Source of the DNA: Corynebacterium sp. Marseille-P3884
GTDB taxonomy: Bacteria > Actinomycetota > Actinomycetes > Mycobacteriales > Mycobacteriaceae
Reading direction: 5' to 3'
DNA length: 64,000 nucleotides
Assembly (NCBI RefSeq): GCF_017942225.1
Contig: NZ_JAGKSD010000004.1
Coordinates: 62,001 to 126,000, forward strand
The notes beneath the pieces were generated by a model that was not told the DNA's origin, did no database searches, and saw only the letters and a program-made list of their open reading frames with translations. Positions within the stretch are counted from its first letter, which is position 1. Each line of letters starts with the position of its first letter. Shown here in pieces: positions 35,599 to 44,579 of this stretch. A program made the position numbers and the translations under genes.

Positions 35599-37194
35599 AT
35601 GACCACAGGGTATTCAACCGCCGTGACCGAGGACACGACGGAACTTTCCGACGGTGATCTCGCTGCCGCACCTGAGGAGGGTGTGTGGCGCCGTCAGCTC
35701 ATCGGCCTCGTGCTCGGCATTATTGCCGCAGCTGTCGTCTACTTCATCTTCCCGTCCGGTGCGGCTGATGTCGTCCGTGAGTCCTCCGGTGCCGACCCGG
35801 AGATCGAGTACAGCGCGCAGACCATGCGCGTTGTCGCAGCCGTGGCCGTGTGGATGGCGGTCTGGTGGATGACGGAGGCGATCCCGCTCGCCGCGACGGC
35901 TCTCATTCCGTTGGCGGTGTTCCCGCTGGCTAATGTGGCCGAGTTCAAGGCGGTCAGTGCTCCGTACGCGTCGTCGACCATCTTCCTGTTCATGGGCGGC
36001 TTCCTCATGGCGCTGGGCATCCAGCGCTGGAACCTGCACCGCCGCTTGGCGCTGTGGGTGGTCATGCTGATCGGTACCAGCCCGCGTCGCATCATCCTCG
36101 GCTTCATGGTGGCCACCGGCTTCCTGTCGATGTGGGTCTCCAACACCGCGACGGCAGTGGTCATGCTCCCGATCGGTGTCTCCGTGCTCACCCTGACTGC
36201 TGACCACGTCGGCGGCATGGGCAACCAGAAGAGATTCGCTACGGCACTCATGCTGGCTATCGCCTACGCCGCGTCCATTGGTTCGCTGGGCACCCTGATC
36301 GGTACCCCGCCGAATGCACTGCTGGCCGGTTACATGAAGGAATCGCACGATATCGAGATCGGCTTCGGCAAGTGGATGCTCGTCGGCGTCCCGGTCGCAG
36401 TTCTGTTCATTCTGATCGCTTGGATCGTGCTCATCAACGTGTTCAAGCCGGAGATCGACCAGATTCCGGGCGGCAGGGAACTCATCCGCGATGAGATGGA
36501 CAAGCTCGGCGAGTGGACCACTGGCCAGATCCTGTCCGCGATCATCTTCGTTGCCGCCGCACTGTGCTGGGTCTTCGTTCCGCTGGGCATCGACTACTAC
36601 GGCTGGGAGATCGGCTACGACGACGCAGCTGTGGGCATCATCGCCGGTCTGCTCATGTTCACCATTCCGGCGAAGTCCAACGGCACCCGCATTCTCGACT
36701 GGGAGACCGCGAAGGATATCCCGTGGGACGTCCTGCTGCTCTTCGGTGGCGGCCTGTCGCTGTCCGCGATGTTCTCCAAGTCGGGTCTGTCCCTGTGGAT
36801 CGGTGAGGCATCCAAGGGCCTCGCTGGCCTCCCGACGGTGCTGCTGATCGCCGCAGTCGGCGCGCTGATCCTGCTGCTGACGGAGCTGACCTCCAATACC
36901 GCGACCGCCGCGACATTCCTGCCGATCATGGGCGGTGTCGCAGTGGGCATCGGGCTGACCGCTGCGGGCGATATCAACGTCCTGCTGCTCACCATCCCGG
37001 TGGCACTGTCCGCGACCTGCGCCTTCATGCTTCCGGTGGCGACCCCGCCGAACGCGATCGCCTACAGCTCCGGCCACGTCACCATGGGCGAGATGATCAA
37101 GGGCGGTGTTTGGCTCAACGTCATCGGCCTGGTCCTGGTCACCCTGGCCACCTACGCCATCGCTGTCCCGGTCTTCGGTCTGACGCTTCCTTAA
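35599..37194 (+). CDS. DASS-family sodium/dicarboxylate transporter
   Basis: A 531-aa symporter with about 12 helices, similar in layout to bacterial SdcS/DccT proteins that import succinate, fumarate and malate with Na+. The paired Ser-Asn-Thr motifs of the family are clear: VSNTATAVVMLPIG in the N-terminal half and TSNTATAATFLPIMGG in the C-terminal half. The segment LGTLIGTPPNALLAGYM fits as well. A ribosome binding site (GGAAGAGGG) precedes the ATG. It sits among men genes but is probably its own transcription unit. Confidence 0.92.
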   Translation: MTTGYSTAVTEDTTELSDGDLAAAPEEGVWRRQLIGLVLGIIAAAVVYFIFPSGAADVVRESSGADPEIEYSAQTMRVVAAVAVWMAVWWMTEAIPLAATALIPLAVFPLANVAEFKAVSAPYASSTIFLFMGGFLMALGIQRWNLHRRLALWVVMLIGTSPRRIILGFMVATGFLSMWVSNTATAVVMLPIGVSVLTLTADHVGGMGNQKRFATALMLAIAYAASIGSLGTLIGTPPNALLAGYMKESHDIEIGFGKWMLVGVPVAVLFILIAWIVLINVFKPEIDQIPGGRELIRDEMDKLGEWTTGQILSAIIFVAAALCWVFVPLGIDYYGWEIGYDDAAVGIIAGLLMFTIPAKSNGTRILDWETAKDIPWDVLLLFGGGLSLSAMFSKSGLSLWIGEASKGLAGLPTVLLIAAVGALILLLTELTSNTATAATFLPIMGGVAVGIGLTAAGDINVLLLTIPVALSATCAFMLPVATPPNAIAYSSGHVTMGEMIKGGVWLNVIGLVLVTLATYAIAVPVFGLTLP

Positions 37195-37217
37195 TAGGCG
37201 AGGTCGCGTGTGGGGAC

Positions 37218-37223
37218 TAAACT
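37218..37223 (+). promoter_or_regulatory. -10 hexamer upstream of the menD pair
   Basis: TAAACT is followed by 7 nt and ATG 37231, setting that start over the GTG at 37210. Confidence 0.6.
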
Positions 37224-37230
37224 GTCCCCC

Positions 37231-37887
37231 ATGGATAATGAGACCCGACAGTTCGGGCGCCACGGTGACGATGTCTCTGACGCGAGCTCCCGTTACCTGT
37301 CCCCGTCCCAATCCTCTTCCCAGAGCGCAAGCTCTAGTACCGGCCAGTCCGCTCCGCGGCAATTCATGCCGGGGGAGGGGGATTCGCGCTATTCCGCTTC
37401 ACCGAGCCATCCGGAAACTAAATTCGGCGACGGCTTCAGTTCCGGCGGCCTCGAGCCGTATGACGAGCCGTACCGGCCGGAATCGTCCGGTTCCGGTAAG
37501 TCTCGTGGCGGCGCGGGCTCGATCATCTTGGCAGTTCTCGCTCTGCTGCTCGGTCTCGCAGCCATCGCCATGTTCTTCCTGTGGCGTGGTGCGGAGTCGC
37601 GGGCGAATAAGCCCGATCCGGCTCCGGTGACCATCACTCAGACGGAGACGGTCACCACGACGCCGACGGGTCTGCTCGACGAGCTCTTTGGCAGCGACGG
37701 CGAGAAGGACGACAACAAGGAAGACGGTGAAGGCGGCGACGAGAACGGCTTGCCGTTGCCGGGCGGCGAGGGCGCTCCGTCGCTGCCGGAGAATCTCCCC
37801 ACGGAGATCCCGGACGATATTCCGGAGGAGTACCGCGACGATGCGGAGGACCTGCTCAACCAGCTCGACGGGTTGCTGAATGGCTAA
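37231..37887 (+). CDS. Single-pass membrane protein upstream of menD
   Basis: A 218-aa protein: a Ser/Pro/Gly-rich cytoplasmic-type N-terminus of about 95 residues, one transmembrane helix (IILAVLALLLGLAAIAMFFL, about 97-117) and an extracytoplasmic tail with many Asp/Glu and Pro residues ending in DAEDLLNQLDGLLNG. No enzymatic motif is seen. Its last 8 nt overlap the start of menD, so the two are coupled. Function unknown. Confidence 0.65.
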   Translation: MDNETRQFGRHGDDVSDASSRYLSPSQSSSQSASSSTGQSAPRQFMPGEGDSRYSASPSHPETKFGDGFSSGGLEPYDEPYRPESSGSGKSRGGAGSIILAVLALLLGLAAIAMFFLWRGAESRANKPDPAPVTITQTETVTTTPTGLLDELFGSDGEKDDNKEDGEGGDENGLPLPGGEGAPSLPENLPTEIPDDIPEEYRDDAEDLLNQLDGLLNG

Positions 37888-39538
37888 TAGCGCACAGTCG
37901 GATTCCACGCAGCTCGCGGCGTATGTCGCGGACAAGCTTGCCGAGCATGTCACGGATGTCGTGCTCAGTCCCGGTTCGCGCAACTCTCCGCTCGCGTACG
38001 CATTGCTCGCCCGCCGCGACATCAGGGTGCACGTGCGTATCGACGAACGATCTGCCGCCTTCACCGCCCTGGGGCTTGCCCGGGTCCAACACCGCCACGT
38101 CGGCGTTGTGATGACCTCGGGAACTGCGGTGGCGAACACCTACCCCGCAGTCATCGAGGCGTACATGTCCCATACCCCGCTGGCGATCATCAGTGCGGAT
38201 CGGCCGGAACGTCTCGTGGGCACGGGTGCCTCGCAGACGATCTGGCAGCAAGGCATTTTCGGCCGCTACGCTGCCACTCAGCAGGTCACGCAGGTCGGCG
38301 ACCCTGTCAGTTTCGACGCCGACCAGGTGCACATCAACGTCGCTTTCGATACCCCGCTCGTGCCGGAGACCCTGCCGGAGCAGGTGGGTACCCCGCGCCG
38401 GGTGGGACCTGGCCGCCTGCGCCCGTCGGAAGGCCGCGGCGCTGCCGACACCGGACCCGCCGGGGCAGTCGATCACAGCGAAGTCGAGGTCGACCTGACC
38501 CTGAACACGCTCGTCATCGCTGGCGACGAAGCGTGGGAGGTGCCCGGTTTGGAGCACGTGCCCACGATCGCGGAGCCGACAGCACCGACGCCGTTCCATC
38601 AGGTCCACCCGCTGGCCGCACGGTTCTTCACCCAGGACGAGGTGGCGGTCAGCCACGACGGCGGTGATTTTGCCGCGTCCACGAAGCCAGACCAGGTCAT
38701 TGTGGTGGGCCACCCGACGCTGCACCGCGACGTCATGGCGCTGCTGGCGGATAACACCATCGAAGTCATCGGCATCACCCGTACTGAGACGGTCACGGGC
38801 AACCCGGACAAAGTGGGCAACCGTGTGAAGGCGACGGGGCAGCCGACGGATACCTGGCTGAAGATCTGCGAGGCCGCCGGCGATGTCGGAGCAGACACCG
38901 TCCGCAAGGCCCTAGGGGACGAGGAATTCGGGTTCACCGGGCTGCATGCCGCGGCCGCTGTCTGCGACACCCTGGCGGTGGGCGATACGCTCGTGCTCGG
39001 GTCCTCGAATCCGGTGCGCGACGCGAGCCTCGTGGGGATGCCTTTCGACGGCGTGTCCACCTACTCTGCGCGCGGTGCCGCCGGCATTGACGGCACTATT
39101 TCCCAGGCTGTGGGCGTGGCATTGGCGACGCAGTCGCTGCACCCGGACGAGATCCGCGCGCCGCGCACTGTCGCTTTAGTGGGTGACCTGACCTTCCTGC
39201 ATGACGCAGGTGGGCTGCTCATCGGTCCGGACCAGCCGCGCCCAGGCAACCTCACCATCGTTGTGGCCAACGACAACGGTGGCGGCATTTTCGAATCTCT
39301 CGAGGTCGGGGCGGAATCCGTCCGCGACAATTTCGAGCAGGCCTTCGGCACGCCGCACGATGCGGATATTGAGTCGATCGCCGCCGGATACGGCGCTTCC
39401 TACCGCAGGGCGGAGAGTATCGAGGAATTGACGGGGGCGCTGCTAGATGGCGTCGATAAGCCTGAGCCCGTCGTTGTGATTGAGGCCGTGACCACGCGCG
39501 CGACGCGTCGGGCACTGTCCGAGCGGCTGAAGAAATAG
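37880..39538 (+). CDS. menD: 2-succinyl-5-enolpyruvyl-6-hydroxy-3-cyclohexene-1-carboxylate synthase
   Basis: A thiamine-diphosphate enzyme joining isochorismate and 2-oxoglutarate in menaquinone synthesis. The N-terminal domain begins with DVVLSPGSRNSPLAYAL; the catalytic Glu lies in VRIDERSAAFTALGLA; VMTSGTAVANTYPAVIEAY follows. The ThDP/Mg-binding part holds GDLTFLHDAGGLL and VVANDNGGGIFESL. It is 552 aa, a normal length, starting inside the last codons of the upstream membrane protein gene. Confidence 0.95.
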   Translation: MANSAQSDSTQLAAYVADKLAEHVTDVVLSPGSRNSPLAYALLARRDIRVHVRIDERSAAFTALGLARVQHRHVGVVMTSGTAVANTYPAVIEAYMSHTPLAIISADRPERLVGTGASQTIWQQGIFGRYAATQQVTQVGDPVSFDADQVHINVAFDTPLVPETLPEQVGTPRRVGPGRLRPSEGRGAADTGPAGAVDHSEVEVDLTLNTLVIAGDEAWEVPGLEHVPTIAEPTAPTPFHQVHPLAARFFTQDEVAVSHDGGDFAASTKPDQVIVVGHPTLHRDVMALLADNTIEVIGITRTETVTGNPDKVGNRVKATGQPTDTWLKICEAAGDVGADTVRKALGDEEFGFTGLHAAAAVCDTLAVGDTLVLGSSNPVRDASLVGMPFDGVSTYSARGAAGIDGTISQAVGVALATQSLHPDEIRAPRTVALVGDLTFLHDAGGLLIGPDQPRPGNLTIVVANDNGGGIFESLEVGAESVRDNFEQAFGTPHDADIESIAAGYGASYRRAESIEELTGALLDGVDKPEPVVVIEAVTTRATRRALSERLKK

Positions 39539-39540
39539 AA

Positions 39541-40011
39541 ATGGCCCGGGTCAAGGTCGCGCGGCGGCGCCTCCACCAGCTCATCATTGTGCTGTACATG
39601 TGCGCGATGCTTGGCAGCATCGCCATGGTCGCGGGACCGGCGTACAACGATTACACGATCTCCCGCGACCCCGGCCGCGGCATCGCCACCGTCACGGGCG
39701 TGAGCTGGACCCGCACATCCGTCGACTTCCAGGATGAGACGGGCCAATTCCACTCGCCGCAACGCGGCCTGCTGTACCCCTCCGGCCTCGGCGATGGGCA
39801 GCAAGTGTGGGTGACGTACGCGAAACGCGACCCCGAACTCGTCAAGGTAGAGGGGCGCAGCTGGACGCTCGCGATCATTCCGGCGCTGTCCGTCGGTGCG
39901 GCATCCACCTTGATCGCTGTGGCCGCGTGGCTAGGCGTCAATGCCTTAGGTAAGAAAGGCCGGACCAACGGGCGAAAATTCACCTCGCGTTCCCGTGAAA
40001 GCAAAGACTAA
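39541..40011 (+). CDS. Two-helix membrane protein (DUF3592-like)
   Basis: A 156-aa protein with a helix near residues 11-30, an extracytoplasmic domain of about 75 residues, a second helix (LAIIPALSVGAASTLIAVAAW) and a basic C-terminus (KKGRTNGRKFTSRSRESK). The domain between the helices, with GRGIATVTGVSWTRTSVDFQ and VWVTYAKRDPELVKVEG, resembles DUF3592-type proteins. It starts 2 nt after menD. Function is unknown. Confidence 0.65.
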   Translation: MARVKVARRRLHQLIIVLYMCAMLGSIAMVAGPAYNDYTISRDPGRGIATVTGVSWTRTSVDFQDETGQFHSPQRGLLYPSGLGDGQQVWVTYAKRDPELVKVEGRSWTLAIIPALSVGAASTLIAVAAWLGVNALGKKGRTNGRKFTSRSRESKD

Positions 40012-40038
40012 TTAGCGCGCGGCATGAATAATGCCCAC

Positions 40039-41187
40039 ATGCGTGTTGCCATTGTCGCCGAGTCTTTCCTGCCCAACGTCAACGGAGTGACGAATTCGAT
40101 CCTCCGTGTCCTGGAACATCTCGAGCGCACGGGCCACGAAGCGATCGTGATCGCGCCGGGAGCGCGCGCGAACCAGGAAGAGGTCGCCGAGTACGCGGGC
40201 TTTACCGTCGTCCGCGTGCCCACCGTGATGGTGCCGCTGGTGGACTCTCTGCCGATCGGTGTGCCGAACGGGACGACCACGCGCGTGTTGCGCGAATTCA
40301 AGCCGGATATCGTCCACCTGGCCAGCCCCTTCGTGCTCGGCGGTGCTGGTGCCGTGGCCGCGAAGCGTCTCAAACTTCCAGCAATTGCTCTGTTTCAGAC
40401 TGATGTCGCCGGCTACACCGCTCGCTACCACGTCGGCTTCCTCGAGTCCGCGGCGTGGGTGTGGGCGCGCAACCTGCACAACATGACGCAGATGACGCTC
40501 GCGCCGTCGTCGGTGACGATCGGGGAGCTGGAGGCTCACGGCATCAAGAACATCCGCCGCTGGGGCCGCGGCGTGGACTCAGAACTGTTCCGCCCAGACC
40601 GCCGTTCCCAAAAGCTGCGGAAGAAGTGGGACCCGACGGGAAGGAAGAAGATCGTCGGCTTCGTCGGCCGCCTCGCATCGGAGAAAGGCGTTGAGCGACT
40701 CATCGCCTTGCACAGCGACCCGAATATCCAGCTGGTCATCGTCGGTGATGGTCCACTGCGGCGCGAACTGGGTAAAAAGATGCCCACTGCGGTATTCACG
40801 GGTCAGCTGGGCGGCAAGAAGCTCGCCGCCGCTTACGCCAGCCTGGACCTGTTCGTGCACACCGGTGAGTTCGAGACTTTCGGCCAGACCATCCAGGAGG
40901 CGCAGGCCTCCGGCACCCCGACGATCGGCCCGCGCGCCGGTGGCCCCATCGATCTGATCGAGCCGGGCTACAACGGTGACCTGCTGGACGTGGAGACCTT
41001 TGAGCGTGACCTGCCGGCTTCCGTCGCCGCGATTCTCGAGCCGGACACGCTGGAGGAGATGAGCGTCAACGCCCGCGCCTCTGTGGCCGACAAGACGTGG
41101 CCTGCGCTGTGCGACCAGCTCCTCGGCTACTACGAAGAGGTCATCGACGGCTACCCGAAGAAGGGCCGCCGCCCGCTGAAGCGCTAA
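40039..41187 (+). CDS. mgtA: GT4 mannosyltransferase MgtA
   Basis: A GDP-mannose-dependent alpha-mannosyltransferase of the GT-B/GT4 class. In corynebacteria the homologous enzyme next to menD and menG mannosylates a glucuronosyl diacylglycerol lipid. It begins [20 protein letters not shown], contains [21 protein letters not shown] donor-site sequence ([16 protein letters not shown]), and the EX7E region is in [20 protein letters not shown]. From ATG 40039 it is 382 aa; ATG 40024 is an alternative. An AATAAT hexamer lies 6 nt before 40039. Confidence 0.85.
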   Translation: MRVAIVAESFLPNVNGVTNSILRVLEHLERTGHEAIVIAPGARANQEEVAEYAGFTVVRVPTVMVPLVDSLPIGVPNGTTTRVLREFKPDIVHLASPFVLGGAGAVAAKRLKLPAIALFQTDVAGYTARYHVGFLESAAWVWARNLHNMTQMTLAPSSVTIGELEAHGIKNIRRWGRGVDSELFRPDRRSQKLRKKWDPTGRKKIVGFVGRLASEKGVERLIALHSDPNIQLVIVGDGPLRRELGKKMPTAVFTGQLGGKKLAAAYASLDLFVHTGEFETFGQTIQEAQASGTPTIGPRAGGPIDLIEPGYNGDLLDVETFERDLPASVAAILEPDTLEEMSVNARASVADKTWPALCDQLLGYYEEVIDGYPKKGRRPLKR

Positions 41188-41246
41188 TTCCTGCTCCACA
41201 CCCCTGCCCGGGCCCGGCTCAGTAGGGCAGCGGCGGGACAGTCGCC

Positions 41247-41252
41247 TAGACT
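41247..41252 (+). promoter_or_regulatory. -10 hexamer of menG promoter
   Basis: TAGACT is followed by 8 nt and ATG 41261. Confidence 0.5.
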
Positions 41253-41260
41253 CTTTGCCT

Positions 41261-41947
41261 ATGGCCAAGGCGAACCTGGAGAAGAACCCGCTGGATGTCG
41301 CGGGGATGTTCGATGAAGTAGGAAAGAACTACGACATCACCAACACGGTGATGACAGGTGGCCTGGACCGCTACTGGCGCAAGCGCACTCGCGAGCGCCT
41401 GAATTTGAAGCCGGGGGAGAAGGTCCTCGACCTCGCCGCCGGCACGGCAGTATCCACGGTGGAGCTGACCAAATCCGGTGCGTGGTGTGTGGCGTGCGAT
41501 TTCTCCCAAGGCATGCTGGCGGCGGGCGCACACCGCGATGTGCCCAAGGTCGTGGGCGATGCAATGCACCTGCCATTCGCCGACGAGACATTCGATGCCG
41601 TGACCATTTCCTACGGCCTGCGCAATGTCCACGACTTCGAGGCCGGCCTGCGCGAAATGGCGCGCGTGACCAAATCGGGTGGGCGCTTAGTGGTCAATGA
41701 ATTCTCCACTCCCGTCGTGCCGGTGTTTTCCACGCTCTACCGCGAGTATTTGCCCCGCGTGATCCCGTTGTTGGGCAAGGTGTTCTCTTCCAATGCGGAG
41801 GCCTACGAGTACCTGGCTGAGTCCATCCGCGCCTGGCCGGACCAGGAAGACTTAGCCGCCGCGATCAACGCCAACGGGTGGAGCGACTGTGGCTGGCAGA
41901 ACCTCGCGCTGGGCATTGTGGCGCTCCACGGCGCGGTCAAGGCCTAG
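41261..41947 (+). CDS. menG: Demethylmenaquinone methyltransferase
   Basis: The last methylation of menaquinone synthesis, using SAM. Signatures are [18 protein letters not shown] at the N-terminus (family motif), [19 protein letters not shown] (SAM-binding loop), [20 protein letters not shown] and [17 protein letters not shown]. It is 228 aa, the standard length of MenG/UbiE. It is convergent with and overlaps the end of the reductase gene on the other strand by 4 nt. Confidence 0.94.
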   Translation: MAKANLEKNPLDVAGMFDEVGKNYDITNTVMTGGLDRYWRKRTRERLNLKPGEKVLDLAAGTAVSTVELTKSGAWCVACDFSQGMLAAGAHRDVPKVVGDAMHLPFADETFDAVTISYGLRNVHDFEAGLREMARVTKSGGRLVVNEFSTPVVPVFSTLYREYLPRVIPLLGKVFSSNAEAYEYLAESIRAWPDQEDLAAAINANGWSDCGWQNLALGIVALHGAVKA

Positions 41948-43185
41948 GTCGCATCCCACAGCGGACTGTCCGCCCGCATACGCGATACCCCCTTACCGGC
42001 GAGACGCCAGACGCGCGCGACGAGGTCGCGGTCGGCATCCGTGACGAGGTTTCCCATCAGGCGCGCGGCGGCGGGCATGAGGTAGCGGCTGCCGAGCCCA
42101 CGCAGTGCGAGCGGGCCTGCCGCGGGGAGGAATTGCGGGTAGGTGAGCACGCGCGCGAGGGTGCGGGCGAGAACGAATGCTTCGCCGTAGTTTCGGCGCA
42201 GCTCATGCGGCCAGGCCAAGGTCAGGTCGGGGCGTTTCCCGTGGGAATCGGTAATGAGATCCACCGCCATGATCGCGGTTTCCAGGCCGTAGTCGATGCC
42301 CTCGCCGTTGAGCGGGTTGACGCAGGCAGCGGCATCGCCGATGAGCATCCAGTTCGGGCCCGCGACATTGGACACCGCGCCGCCCATCGGCAGCAGAGCG
42401 GAAGTGACGTTCTCCGGCTCGCCCAGCTGCCACTTCGCGCGCTGCTGGGAGGCGTAGAGGGCGAGCAGCTTTTTCGTGTTCACTTTTGCCGGGCGCGCAT
42501 CGGTGGACAGGGCGCCGCAGCCGAGGTTCACCGTGCCGTCGCCGAGCGGGAAGATCCACCCGTAGCCGGGCTGGATCACGCCGGAATCGTCGCGCAGTTC
42601 CACGTGGGAGTGCATCCACGGCTCAGCGGAGAACGGGGTCGCGCAGTATGAGCGTGCCGCGATGCCGTAGACCTCCCCGCGGTGCCATCTCCGGCCGAGT
42701 TTCTTGCCGAAGGGGGAGCGCACGCCGTCGGCGACGATCACCCATGTCGCGCCCAGCGTGCCCTGCGGGGTGACCACCCCGGTGATCGACCCGTCTGCGC
42801 CGAATTCAGCGTCGGTGGCGGGGCAGTCGTAGAACATCTCGGCGCCGGAGGAGGCGGCGAGATCGGCCAAGGCGGCGTCGAAAAGCGAGCGCGGCGAGGC
42901 GGAACCTTCCGTGCCATACGCGCCGTCGGGCCAGGGGGCGGTCACGGATCCGCCGTAACCGTGCAGCTTGAGGCCATGATTGCGGTAGTCAGGCAGGGCG
43001 GAATCGAGTCCGAGTTCCTGCAGTGCGTGCACCGCGCGGGGAGTCAGCCCGTCGCCGCATGTCTTGTCGCGGCCGTGCGGCGCGGCGTCGACGACGGCGA
43101 CCGACAGACCCGCGCGACGAGCGGCGATTGCGGCGGCGGAACCAGCGGGTCCCGCGCCGACGACGACGCACTCAAACGATTTCAC
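41944..43185 (-). CDS. menJ: FAD-dependent geranylgeranyl-reductase-family protein, probable menaquinone reductase
   Basis: A 413-aa flavoprotein. It starts [20 protein letters not shown] (FAD-binding GxGxxG) followed by the [20 protein letters not shown] segment typical of the geranylgeranyl reductase family, and has [20 protein letters not shown] (second FAD motif). Mycobacterial MenJ of this family saturates one isoprene unit of the menaquinone tail; the location beside menG and a polyprenyl synthase supports the same role. The start is the ATG at 43185, divergent from the polyprenyl synthase gene. Confidence 0.87.
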   Translation of the reverse strand: MKSFECVVVGAGPAGSAAAIAARRAGLSVAVVDAAPHGRDKTCGDGLTPRAVHALQELGLDSALPDYRNHGLKLHGYGGSVTAPWPDGAYGTEGSASPRSLFDAALADLAASSGAEMFYDCPATDAEFGADGSITGVVTPQGTLGATWVIVADGVRSPFGKKLGRRWHRGEVYGIAARSYCATPFSAEPWMHSHVELRDDSGVIQPGYGWIFPLGDGTVNLGCGALSTDARPAKVNTKKLLALYASQQRAKWQLGEPENVTSALLPMGGAVSNVAGPNWMLIGDAAACVNPLNGEGIDYGLETAIMAVDLITDSHGKRPDLTLAWPHELRRNYGEAFVLARTLARVLTYPQFLPAAGPLALRGLGSRYLMPAAARLMGNLVTDADRDLVARVWRLAGKGVSRMRADSPLWDAT

Positions 43186-43265
43186 CGAACATATTGTGCC
43201 AGACGAGTTATGTGTGGACTACGGTTAAGGGGACGCACAACCGCACGACCCCGCAAGGACGATAG

Positions 43266-44282
43266 ATGACCAACGGCACTCCCACGTCGCCCGCCGTCGA
43301 CACCCAGCTCGACCTCGGCGATGAGGCCTTGGCGCAGCGCGTCACCGCAGGGTTGAACAAGGTGGAAGAGCTCATGTTCGAGCGCCTCTCGGCAGGAGAG
43401 GATTTCTTGAGTGAGCAGGTCACCCACCTGGCCAAAGCCGGCGGGAAGCGCTTCCGCCCGTTGATGGCCGTGCTGGCCAGCGAGTTCGGGCCGAACCCGC
43501 AGGCGGAAAATGTGATTCGCGGTGCCGCGATCGTGGAGCTGGTCCACCTGGCCACGCTGTACCACGACGATGTGATGGACGAGGCCGTCAAGCGCCGCGG
43601 TGTCGAGTCGGCGAATTCGCGCTGGACCAACACGGTCGCGATTCTCTCCGGCGATTTCCTGCTCGCCGAGGCATCGCGGTTGATGAGTGAGATCGACACC
43701 GCCACTGTCGGCCATTTCGCGGAGACGTTCAGCGATTTGGTCACCGGCCAGATGCGCGAGACCGTCGGCGCCCGTGGCGGCGACCCGGTCGAGCACTACC
43801 TCGAGGTCATCCGCGAAAAGACCGGCGTGCTCATCGCATCCGCCGCGTACCTGGGTGCCACGCACTCGGGCGCGGACGAGGCAACGGTGCGCACGATCAA
43901 GGAGGTCGGCGAGGCGATCGGCATGGTCTTCCAGATCGTCGACGACATCATCGACATCTTCTCCGATTCCGAACAGTCCGGAAAGACCCCGGGGACGGAT
44001 CTGCGCGAGGGTGTGTTCACCCTCCCGGTTCTCTACGCCCTCAAGGATGAGGGGGAAGCGGGCGAAGAGCTCCGCGGCCTTCTCACGGGTCCGCTCACTA
44101 AGGATGCCGACGTGGAGCGCGCACTGACGCTCATCGGACAGACGGACGGCCGCAAGCGCGCGCTTGACGACGTGCACCGCTACCTCTCCATCGTGGATAC
44201 CCGCCTGAGTGATCTTCCCGGCATTCCGGCGAATGAGGCAATGCGCCAGATCGCCCGGTACACCGTCGACCGTGTCGGCTGA
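43266..44282 (+). CDS. Polyprenyl diphosphate synthase (all-trans)
   Basis: Makes the isoprenoid side chain, probably for menaquinone. Both aspartate-rich motifs are clear: LYHDDVMDEAVKRRG (first, DDxxD-like as DDVMDE) and FQIVDDIIDIFSDSEQSGK (second, DDIID). GKRFRPLMAVLAS holds the basic IPP-binding residues. It is 338 aa, normal for hepta/octaprenyl-type synthases; product length cannot be read off safely. It has its own upstream region and precedes tRNA-Tyr. Confidence 0.92.
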   Translation: MTNGTPTSPAVDTQLDLGDEALAQRVTAGLNKVEELMFERLSAGEDFLSEQVTHLAKAGGKRFRPLMAVLASEFGPNPQAENVIRGAAIVELVHLATLYHDDVMDEAVKRRGVESANSRWTNTVAILSGDFLLAEASRLMSEIDTATVGHFAETFSDLVTGQMRETVGARGGDPVEHYLEVIREKTGVLIASAAYLGATHSGADEATVRTIKEVGEAIGMVFQIVDDIIDIFSDSEQSGKTPGTDLREGVFTLPVLYALKDEGEAGEELRGLLTGPLTKDADVERALTLIGQTDGRKRALDDVHRYLSIVDTRLSDLPGIPANEAMRQIARYTVDRVG

Positions 44283-44307
44283 AAAACGGTTCTCAACTGC
44301 CGATTTG

Positions 44308-44335
44308 TTGTTTCCGTGACCCGCTGCTGTAGAGT
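44308..44335 (+). promoter_or_regulatory. Promoter of tRNA-Tyr
   Basis: TTGTTT, a 16-nt spacer and TAGAGT lie 11 nt before the mature tRNA 5' end, a reasonable sigma-A-type promoter. Confidence 0.5.
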
Positions 44336-44346
44336 AGTCCAAGCAC

Positions 44347-44431
44347 GCCAGGTTGCCCGAGCGGCCAAAGGGAGCGGACTGTAAATCCGCCGGCATTGCC
44401 TTCAGAAGTTCGAATCTTCTACCTGGCACCA
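44347..44431 (+). tRNA. tRNA-Tyr (GTA)
   Basis: A class II tRNA with a long variable arm. The acceptor stem GCCAGGT pairs with ACCTGGC, the anticodon loop CTGTAAA gives anticodon GTA, and the T arm contains GTTCGAATC. CCA is encoded at 44429-44431. A GC-rich terminator follows directly. Confidence 0.96.
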
Positions 44432-44437
44432 CATACA

Positions 44438-44480
44438 GCGCGCACTGCGGAGAATTCACGCGGTGCGCGCTTCTTCATTT
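44438..44480 (+). terminator. Terminator of tRNA-Tyr
   Basis: Perfect 8-bp arms (GCGCGCAC / GTGCGCGC) with a 17-nt loop are followed by a T-rich tail ending in ATTTT. Confidence 0.7.
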
Positions 44481-44579
44481 TCCAGTTACGCGGACGTCAC
44501 TTTCAGGCCAGTGGATGTTCAATGTGAGGGGATAATTTCGGACGGGTACATCTGTCCCCAACATGTGAAGGATCATTCC

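Noticed and set aside
35614..37362. 582-codon minus-strand frame opposite the dicarboxylate transporter
   Set aside because: Antisense artefact; the plus strand carries paired SNTAT motifs and a good ribosome binding site.
44463..44579. N-terminal extension of the lamin-tail protein
   Set aside because: It begins in the terminator arm of tRNA-Tyr and would place the signal peptide about 40 residues inside the protein.
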